A DNA stretch of 64,000 bases from Pachyseris speciosa (Eukaryota > Cnidaria > Anthozoa > Scleractinia > Pachyseridae). The DNA is taken from positions 618,501-682,500 of the forward strand of contig JAEMWC010000023.1 in assembly GCA_016490735.1 (NCBI GenBank). The letters run 5' to 3'. The notes beneath the pieces were generated by a model. It was not told the DNA's origin. It saw nothing but the letters and a program-made list of their open reading frames with translations, and did not search any database. Shown piece after piece: positions 56,604 to 64,000 of the stretch (positions within the stretch are counted from its first letter, which is position 1; each line of letters begins with the position of its first letter). The position numbers were made by a program, and so were the translations under genes.

Positions 56604-56687
56604 ATTGATTGATTGATTGATTGATTGATTGACTCATTGATTGATTGATTGACTGACTGATTGACTGATTGACTGACTGACCGATTG

Positions 56688-56736
<49 letters not shown>
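56604..56736. repeat. (TTGA)n microsatellite at inner end of left arm
   Basis: An almost pure tetranucleotide run of about 130 bp with TTGAC variants. It forms the inner boundary of the left arm. Ser/Asn/Gln-repeat open frames across it are artefacts. Confidence 0.95.
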
Positions 56737-56737
<1 letters not shown>

Positions 56738-57639
56738 GCGTTCACTAACACACAATTTACATCAGCTGTTTTTTTTCTGATTGCTTTACAGAATGGGACG
56801 GATATCATATGATACGTTTGTGTACTATCCCTTAAACGACAATGAAATGAAGCGTTATAGAAACCCCCCCAAAAAACTAAATGCCTGTTATATTATTGTG
56901 TACAGAGAGGAAATTTCCCATTCTGACTAAACACACTTGCGCTCAACGATGGCAGGGCCAGCTTCGTCATATTCTTTCTTTGTGATCCACATCGACTGAA
57001 AGTCGTCTAAGGAAGCCAGGATGGATCCTCCAACCCATGCACTGTATGTACGTTCGGGAGGGGAGATGATCTTGGCCTTCATCGTGGGCGGAGCCAGAGC
57101 AGTAATTTCCTTTTGCATTCGCTCAGAAATTCCTGAGAACATGGTGGACCCACCAGACAATACAATGTTGGCGAACAACTCTTTTTGTATGCCTTCGTCA
57201 CACTTCATGATGGAATTGCAAGTGAGCTGATGAATACCAGTAAAACCGGTTTCAGCATGTTGGCGTTGAAACAGGGCTTCAGGGCATCTGAAACGCTCGT
57301 TTCCAATGGTGATGACCCGACCGTCAGGAAGCTCGTAACTTTTGTCCAAGCTGGAATCAGAGGCGGTTGTATTCATCTCCTTTTCGAAGTCTGCAGCAAC
57401 ATAGCACAGCTTCTCTTTGATGTCACGTATGATCTCTACATAGACCCTGGATATGGACTCATCTCGTTCAACAAGGCACGTTTTCAAGAAATCTGTCAGG
57501 TATTCACCAGCAGAGTCAAGACGAAGGACGTTCTTGGGAATAGCAAATCCATCGTTGATAGGAACTGCGTGACTAACGCCATAACCGCTATCAAGAATTG
57601 TGCCACTTTTACGACCCGACGCGTAGAGAGCCAGCACTC
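56737..57639. other. Single-copy spacer of the inverted duplication
   Basis: About 0.9 kb between the two TTGA/TCAA microsatellites has no counterpart in either arm. It contains the truncated actin frame and about 190 bp of its 3' flank. Confidence 0.9.
56927..57637 (-). pseudogene. Actin, 5'-truncated, frame intact
   Basis: The minus-strand frame begins with GTG (Val) immediately after a TGA inside the microsatellite. It continues [55 protein letters not shown] and ends [11 protein letters not shown]. It corresponds to about residues 139-375 of a conventional actin. The first third, with half of the nucleotide cleft, is missing, and there is no ATG. The remaining 236 codons have no stop or frameshift. 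The protein is more diverged than a housekeeping actin ([21 protein letters not shown]), so its source was already a variant actin. The cut coincides with the start of the right arm. Confidence 0.9.
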
Positions 57640-57712
57640 AATCAATTAATCAATCAGTCAGTCAATCAGTCAGTCAATCAATCAATCAATGAGTCAATCA
57701 ATCAATCAATCT
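57640..57712. repeat. (TCAA)n microsatellite at inner end of right arm
   Basis: Complement of the TTGA run of the left arm, about 60 bp shorter. It abuts the truncated end of the actin frame. Confidence 0.95.
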
Positions 57713-57859
57713 TTATTCACGAAGTCGTAATCATACTATAACCTGGTCTTCCTAAGAGTCGTGACAAAATTTACGCAAAACCTAAAATACATCAATAACC
57801 AAGCTATATGACTAAGAGAGTGAAATACAGTAAGAACTTATATTCAGTTATAATACAGT

Positions 57860-58010
57860 TACATGAAATGGCTTGGAATCTTTCCCTTTCAATAAAGTCA
57901 GTTAAAAATGATTCGAGTTGCTGTCTGATTTCTAATGGGATCTTGTTCCACAGAACAGATCCTCTGTAATGTAGGCTCCTTTATGCCGACTCGGTTCTTG
58001 GGTTAGCGAT
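57860..58010 (-). pseudogene. LINE C-terminal scrap, right arm
   Basis: Mirror copy of the 56330-56510 fragment (complement of GGATCTGTTCTGTGGAACAA). Confidence 0.5.
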
Positions 58011-58399
58011 ATAACAATTTGGCGTAGAAATTGCATGGAAATAACACCAAAAAAATACCAAAATCGATTAGGCTTTGATTTTGTTTGCTGATTTAACACA
58101 AACAAACAAACAAACCAATCAAGAAAACTTATTTTACCTGCTTATGAATATTCAAATAATAGAAGAGACTTAACATGCCGTTGTATATAGTCAGTATGGG
58201 CGCACTTTTTCAGTATCAAGTGCACAGAGAATTTGAAGGATCCCCCACCAGCTGCGACTCTGACCATCAAGGGGCTGGCCGCACGATTAGAAGGGCAAAA
58301 TGCAAACATATATTACTGAAGGCGATCGACCGCAAATCAAAACGTATCACTGCTCTCCTCTGAAAGACGAACTGAAAAGTTTAGTTTAGTTTAATCATT

Positions 58400-58765
58400 T
58401 TAATCAAACCAATTGAGCTAACAAGCCAACTGGGAGCTGGTTATTTAGTTGGCTCGTAATATACCAGTGAGTGATGAAGAAATGACTATGAATATATGAA
58501 TCACTCACATATTCATTCATTAATCCGCAGTTCAAGTATATGATTTTCATATATTCATAGTCATTTGATCATCACTCACTGGTATATTGCAACCAACTAA
58601 ATGACCAGCTCCCAGTTGGCTTCTTAACTCAGTTGGTAGAGCACTGCACCGGTATCGTAGAGGTCGTGGGTTCGAATCCCGTAAAAGCATGAATTTTTTT
58701 TCAGGCTTTATTTTCACTATAGCTACTGCTTAAATTGTGTTCATAAATGCCATGATCACTCACAT
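58400..58765 (+). repeat. SINE with tRNA-like head, right arm
   Basis: Mirror copy of the SINE at 55545-55910, with the A box at about 58624-58642 and the B box at about 58667-58681 on the plus strand. Confidence 0.7.
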
Positions 58766-59529
58766 ATTCAGAATAGTTGCCTGAAAAAGGCTTGTTGACA
58801 GGAAACCAGCCATTTCACTGCAGGTTAGGCAGTGGTTGTATGTGACCCTCCCTGGTAAAACCATCTGGTGTTAGAGGAAGAAGCACTGGTAGATCCACGC
58901 AGAGAAACAAACAACAGGGAGTACATGGGCGTACGGGGTAAATTTTGTCGAGGTGGGGGGAGGTTTATTTGCCCGAATGGAACATGTATCTCACTGATGC
59001 AAAGAGATGTTTTGTTTGTGACTCAATGTCCATTCGTTATCGTCGTCAAACACAAAAAGACATGAGATTCACTGTGAGGAGTGATAATTTTGCATCGCTC
59101 CCAATGTTAATGATCTTTCACGTATTATTTTTGACATTTTGGAAAATGAAAATGATTATATTGAAACGCCTTTAATAGTGCAAAAAGTAAGACTATTTAA
59201 ATAACCAAAATCTCTATACTTCATTCTTGTACTATTATCTTTTTTTGTTTTTCTCGTATTTCTTTACTTCTTATTAGTTCCGTCTTTATTGTTTTTGAAT
59301 TTCTTTCCAATTGCATTGTTAATATATTCTTTAGTTAATTGTAAGTCTGGCCTGCCCAGATTAGCCTTTGCTACCTGCTTGCTGTTGTTTGTTGTTGTTC
59401 GTCTCGTGTTAATATTAAAATCAACACGTAAATCAATTACAACCTGGTGGGGACGTTAACTGCAGTAAACCGAAATGGTAGGTTACGTGAGTTGATTCAT
59501 CGGCTTACGTTTCCACCAATGTCTTCGAC

Positions 59530-59870
59530 ATTTTGCCGTTACCTCTTCCAGCCAATTTCTACCAAGCTCCTGTGAGCGGCGATCTGTGTCGGTGATTTCT
59601 TGTGCTTTTTCAAAACTTTCATTTGAAATTATACGTTACGTGATGCTGGCATCAGCCGCGGTTGCCCACCTCCGGCTCCCACTGCGCCTCCTATTGCAGA
59701 GAGGATCAGAGATGTTCCAAACCTGACGGGAGCAAGAACAAAACCAGTGGCGACTGGCGCAGACCCAGCAATCGATGCGGACGAGCGAGATACTTTAGCA
59801 ATACTAACATTTTGTGATGCTCCATAAACTCGTCCGCCAACATTTCCAAAGCTCTGCGTACAAATCAATG
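59530..59870 (-). pseudogene. Apolipoprotein L-like pseudogene fragment, right arm
   Basis: Mirror copy of 54460-54790 with the same frame breaks. The hydrophobic hairpin (ATGFVLAPVRFGTSLILSA) is readable, and a longer piece upstream (TQSFGNVGGRVYGASQNVSI) is open here because of one or two base differences. Confidence 0.75.
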
Positions 59871-60250
59871 GCTCTATTCAATTCAATTCTTTATTTATTT
59901 ACATTATAAAGGGCATTTAAATACATTTTTTTAGGTAAATAGATGACAATAAATATGGGTTATTGGCCAAGCGTGAGGTCAAGATGGCGGGATATTGGCC
60001 AAGTTCGTTTTTTGCGTGTTAAACAGGCAAGAAAAGAACGAGGCCAATATCCCGCCATCTTGGCCCAACAATTGGTCAATAAAGGATTTATTATATGACT
60101 CAAAGGGCGCTATTAACAGACAGTAAAACGCGGGACGAACGGGCTATCCCGAGCGGTCAAGATGGCTCGATCTTGACCTCGCGGGTAGCCAATCACAGCA
60201 GGAGAATTGATTTATCTTGACCGTTCAATGAGCCAGTGATAATAATAAAG

Positions 60251-60761
60251 CATTAAGGAGTGTTAAAAGCCGTTAAGGAATAAATTTATATGCGAGCGGT
60301 GGCCAAAGTACTGAAAGTTAATGGCAGCACAAGAAATTAAATATTCATCTAAGTTAGACTACATACATTGTATTTATGTTATCAAGAAAACGAATACAGC
60401 AAAATGAAATTAATTAACAGCAGCAGCGACAAAAACAAGTTTAGTAAAAAACAAGTAATGTAGGGCAGACACTTAATTCTGAGAGGCATTAAGGAGTGTT
60501 AAGCCGTTAAGGAATAAATTTATATGCGAGCGGTGGCCAAAGTAGCGAAAGTAAATGGCAGCACAAGAAATTTTAAATACAATGTATTTAGTCTAACTTA
60601 GCTGAATATTTAAAAATATTCAGCCAAGTTAGACTACATACATTGTATTTATGTTACCAAAAGTAGAAAACAGCAAAAAGAAATTAATTAACAGCAGCAG
60701 CGACAAAAACAAGTTTTTGTAAAAAACAAGTAATGTAGGGCAGACACTTAATTCTGAGAGG
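60251..60761. repeat. Tandem duplication private to right arm
   Basis: The units 60251-60486 and 60487-60761 both begin CATTAAGGAGTGTTAA and end CACTTAATTCTGAGAGG; the left arm has one unit (about 53816-54066). The second unit also contains a fresh fold-back (about 60576-60655), where TACAATGTATTTAGTCTAAC is followed by its own complement. Confidence 0.9.
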
Positions 60762-60962
60762 TATAGATTCCCAAATCTTTGAACTAGAGAATCTATACGT
60801 TGACTTACCCATATTAGTCAATACTCTCGGCCTAAAAAGATTCAGGTCACTATTAAATCTTATATTATAGTTGTGTACATTATTTACTGGTGTCGGGATA
60901 CCAGTGAAGACATCTGGAATGCTACCAGTTTCATTTTTAATCTTATGTGTAGAGCAGCTCAT
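60684..60962 (-). pseudogene. LINE C-terminal remnant, right arm
   Basis: Mirror copy of 53632-53934 (NNVHNYNIRFNSDLNLFRPR). It retains a VHNYN reading closer to the family consensus than the left copy, plus a short LTNMG insertion. Confidence 0.7.
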
Positions 60963-61899
60963 TCTAAATTTATATATAATATCTGAGTCTAGTCTGGGAA
61001 TTCCTTAAAGTTTATAGTAGGGTCCAGCACTCTCCCTAGCATGTGCAAAGAAGATGCATCAAAGACATTTATTCTGCTTGGTATGAAGACAATTTAATCG
61101 AGTATTGCTGGCATAACCCCAAGGAAAAATGCCATAGCTTAAATAAACGAATGGTCGCTGTGAGTTGTGTCGATGATTCTGAAGTTGTTTTTTTGAGCTT
61201 CTCTTGCCAGGCGTCATGGCAAAAATCTTTTACAAGACAGCTTCTGTTTGCTGGGTTTGTTTACTTATTGCTAGCCTTGTGTGATTTTTCTGGGTAAAGG
61301 GAATGGCCTCACTTGCATTTCAATACGACAAAACCGAATTCAGGGAATCTCTCAAATCATAAGAGTTGTCTGTACAGTTGTACGTTTGTAACATTTTGTC
61401 AGTACTGCGGAAAATTGAAGTCTGAGTGACTGCATGTTGTTTGGAATTACAGGAGTTGGTAAAAGAAATACTCGAAGCTGAATGCATTTTAGGTTTTAAA
61501 AACAAAAAATATGTTTAGTCTATTTACTGCTATCTCTTCAACCGAAGAAAATTTACAGTAACATTCCTGACCAATTATTGAATATGAGAAACGGAGGTTA
61601 TTCATGCCAAAGTAGCGTATTCACCAGAACACCATTTCTTTTTTCAATCCATCTCGCGTGCTATGCAGGTTTTGAAGAAATCCTCTTTGTCCAGAACGAT
61701 CAAAGCGGAAGATCTTTCCATCGAAATGATATATGCAAAGTCTTGATCATGTTTGCCTCCAATACTTATGTCTGATTGCATCATCACTTAAGAAATGCAG
61801 GTGCAAAGCTATTGACCAATAAGAAGCTTGAATGAAGCTTCTGCTCCTCAGAGTGACTGAAGTAGATTATTTTAGTGCGCTCAGAGTATTTCAATCAAA

Positions 61900-62661
61900 A
61901 TGGGAGAGCAAAGTAAGATGTCGTCTTTGATCCGCGACTGGATTCCGAAGAGAAAAGCCACAGTTCACACTCTTCGAGTCCTGGCTGACAAGCTAATGAC
62001 CCACCATAGCAAAGTGTGCAAGGCGCAAGTAGGAGGAAGTTCTTCCTCAGTTGCTGGATTTGTACTCCTGGCTGTCGGCTTCGGTCTTTCGTTTGTCACT
62101 TTTGGCACATCTCTTATACTATCTGGAGTTGGCGGCGGCATTTGTGCTTTAGGCGGGTTGACAACTGCTGGTGCGTCGATTGCAGAATTGTGTATCGAGA
62201 AAGATACTCTTAAAGATGCTCAGAAGATTATTGAAGAGGATCGAGAAGCCTCCCAGGCTATTGAAAGACTCTTGCAAGAACAAAAAAATGAGCTCTGCCT
62301 GACGGTAAGAGGTATCCAGACAGGGGCATCGTCTATTTCCATGGGTAAGAATGTGGCAGAAACCAGTTTCAAAATCGGGACCCGGGCAGGTGCGCTAGCC
62401 AGCGAAGGCGGTGAGGCGTTGTTTCGCAGCCTCGGTGTTGCGGGAAAAGTCTTCCACATTGGCGGCTTTGTTGTGAGTGCTGTTCTGTTGCCAGTCGATA
62501 TATACACATTGGTGACGAACTCGATGGAGATCGATGCGTCTCGGAAAGGAAAGAAAGTCAAAGAACCGGGAGCAGTCAAGAGGCTACGAAATCTCGCAAC
62601 AGAGTTGGAACAAAGTTTGTCGGATACGATGGTGGATGAGATTATTTCAGCGTCAACTTAG
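61900..62661 (+). CDS. Apolipoprotein L-like protein, right-arm copy
   Basis: Intact 253-codon frame, ATG to TAG, with the same domain layout as the left copy: basic N-terminal helix, Gly-rich hydrophobic hairpin at about 51-94, acidic helix, and second hydrophobic segment at about 185-202. By eye the two copies differ at about 23 nucleotides, of which about 16 are silent, giving six amino acid changes. Upstream the same CCAAT box (GACCAATAAG at about 61814) and GATTATTTTAG are kept. The gene is read away from the centre of the duplication. Confidence 0.8.
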   Translation: MGEQSKMSSLIRDWIPKRKATVHTLRVLADKLMTHHSKVCKAQVGGSSSSVAGFVLLAVGFGLSFVTFGTSLILSGVGGGICALGGLTTAGASIAELCIEKDTLKDAQKIIEEDREASQAIERLLQEQKNELCLTVRGIQTGASSISMGKNVAETSFKIGTRAGALASEGGEALFRSLGVAGKVFHIGGFVVSAVLLPVDIYTLVTNSMEIDASRKGKKVKEPGAVKRLRNLATELEQSLSDTMVDEIISAST

Positions 62662-63727
62662 GTCCTGATAGACTCTTATACTTCAGCAACTTGTTGGACC
62701 ACTAGATGGAAATTTCGTCTGGTTTTAGAACCCGCAATATAAAAAATGAAATCCGAAATTTGTTCTGTTTCGACTACATAACCGGTGGTTTCCAAGAATC
62801 GCTTGATCATATTTTTTTTGTTCTCAACCACACTCGGGTAATGATTTGAATATTTTAGAAATGCAGTAAAATATTAGAGGGAATTCTTTATGACGATTTA
62901 CAGAGCCTAAAGGCACGAATATCTTATCACACTTTTGAAATGAAGTTAACAGGAATTGTTTGGTGAATGCCGACAAAATAAATATAGCAGCATGTTCTTA
63001 TCATCGAAAAAGGATTGAAAGCCATTTCCCTCAAAAGTTAATTTACTACTAATCCATAATTCATCTGATTTCTATCAGAAGTAAATTTACTTGTCCGTAA
63101 TTCATGTGATTTCTATCAGGGCTTTACTGTGGTATTCACGTGACTTGAATACAATGAATTCATCGGTCAGAAACAGTAAATAATTAACGAAGTTTGAAGG
63201 TACTAAATAAATTACAAGAAGAAGGAGAATTAAGAAAAAGAAGAAATAATTTAAAAAGAGACGGAAAAGGAAAGAAATACAAACGTATAAAAATATGAGG
63301 CAAAATACAAGTAAAATATAGAAAAAATAACACCTTGAATATTAAACTCTCTTAAGAAGCAAAACTTAAGCCGAATAAATTAAAATCAGTAAAAGTTAAA
63401 AACCTGCGATCCGCAACGATTATGAGGCTTGTGTGGATTATTCTTTTATTTATTTAAGTTGTGATACATTCTTAGGCACGAGTTGCTTTCTTTTATGCGA
63501 GTGACGATATTTATTTCCAAAGTAATGAAGTTTTTAAGATGTTGATTTCACGCGCAACGATAAATTGATTAACTCTTTATTTATAACAATAAAAATAATA
63601 CCTAGTCTTTTCAAATAAATTCTTCAAAAGCTCATAATGTTTCTTAGGCTTAAAAATAAAAAAAATAAATAAATAAATGAATAAATAAATTAATAAATTA
63701 ATTAAAAACAAAATCATCAGATAGGGG
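62662..63727. other. 3' flank of right APOL-like gene
   Basis: Mirror of 50680-52029 without the MITE (empty site TAA at 63570-63572). No gene was recognised. Confidence 0.5.
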
Positions 63728-63847
63728 CAAAGTAGCATTCCAAGGACCCAAAATTAAGACATCAGTTGATCGGGTGATGATGAGATCCAAAGTAGCATTC
63801 CAAGGACCCAAAATTAAGACATCAGTTGATCGGGTGATGATGAGATC
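63728..63847. repeat. Perfect 60-bp tandem duplication
   Basis: Two identical 60-base units beginning CAAAGTAGCATTCCAAGGAC stand head to tail at 63728-63787 and 63788-63847. The left arm has a single unit at about 50573-50635. Confidence 0.97.
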
Positions 63848-64000
63848 CAATATATGTCCAGAGAAAGAAAGTTTATTAAGGCTTCAGGCGAAAGAAACGG
63901 AAAGAAATTGCAACGGAAGGAATGGCTTGGGGAGAAGCACAACAAACTGTGGAAGATATGGCACCTTTTGTAACGAACTAGCAGAAAAATCTGGCGGGGA

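Larger units (their letters stand above)
50426..56735. repeat. Large inverted duplication, left arm
   Basis: This arm is the reverse complement of 57640-64000, with a few percent divergence by eye and several indels. Matching pairs include the APOL-like genes (52030-52791 and 61900-62661), LINE tails (53632-53934 and 60684-60962), APOL fragments (about 54460-54790 and 59530-59870), SINEs (about 55560-55910 and 58400-58760) and TTGA microsatellites at the inner ends. The outer end cannot be placed because the window stops at 64000, which maps to 50426. Confidence 0.95.
57640..64000. repeat. Large inverted duplication, right arm (continues past window)
   Basis: Reverse-complement partner of 50426-56735. 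Right-arm-only changes are a 236/275-bp tandem duplication (60251-60761), about 95 bp of extra sequence at about 61117-61214, and a perfect 60-bp tandem duplication at 63728-63847. It lacks the MITE of the left arm. Confidence 0.95.

Noticed and set aside
56573..56808. Ser-Ile-Asn-Gln repeat proteins on the minus strand
   Set aside because: Produced entirely by the TTGA tetranucleotide repeat, in two frames at once.
57185..57649. 154-codon frame antisense to actin
   Set aside because: Shadow of the actin coding sequence, which has overwhelming family similarity on the minus strand.
1..64000. CRISPR array, operon, prophage or other prokaryotic system
   Set aside because: No regularly spaced short repeats with unique spacers, no dense co-directional ORFs, and clear spliced animal genes; the contig is eukaryotic.

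Overview
The window is eukaryotic, and the repeat content suggests a cnidarian, most likely an anthozoan such as a stony coral. The sequence is AT-rich, genes are split into short exons with GT-AG (and one GC-AG) introns, and introns and spacers are packed with tRNA-derived SINEs, TIR-bounded MITEs, LINE reverse-transcriptase tails, Penelope-like elements and hammerhead-ribozyme motifs. Species cannot be fixed from sequence alone. Exons were assembled by eye from splice sites, phase continuity and remembered family similarity; nothing was searched.

Layout. (1) 1-4.9 kb, + strand: the last four exons of a TMEM104-like transporter gene whose 5' end lies upstream, with a one-base frameshift in the last exon. 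(2) 5.9-7.3 kb: an inverted-repeat unit holding a candidate two-exon gene for an 86-residue acidic protein (- strand), then hairpins and MITEs. (3) 11.6-28.9 kb, - strand: seven exons of a medium-chain acyl-CoA synthetase (ACSM-like) gene from the ATG at 28821 down to 17631. One internal piece and the whole C-terminal domain were not found. A second possible gene tail (membrane helix plus short cytoplasmic tail) is interleaved with it at 17.85-11.69 kb. The 5.5-kb fourth intron carries an inverted-repeat element with a hammerhead ribozyme. (4) 29-50 kb: mostly mobile DNA, including PIF/Harbinger-like MITEs with TAA/TTA target duplications, a Penelope-like element with a GIY-YIG endonuclease, LINE tails, and two pairs of distant inverted repeat copies. 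(5) 50.4-64.0 kb: a large inverted duplication with arms of at least 6.3 kb around a roughly 0.9-kb single-copy spacer.

The inverted duplication is the most striking structure. Each arm carries an intact 253-codon apolipoprotein-L-like gene read outward, an APOL-like pseudogene fragment, LINE fragments and a SINE. The spacer holds an actin gene truncated at its 5' side exactly where one arm begins. After duplication one arm gained a MITE (the other keeps the empty site) and the other gained tandem and fold-back duplications, so the two arms have evolved separately. The genes show no sign of acting together; the region reads as host genes embedded in, and partly broken by, mobile DNA.
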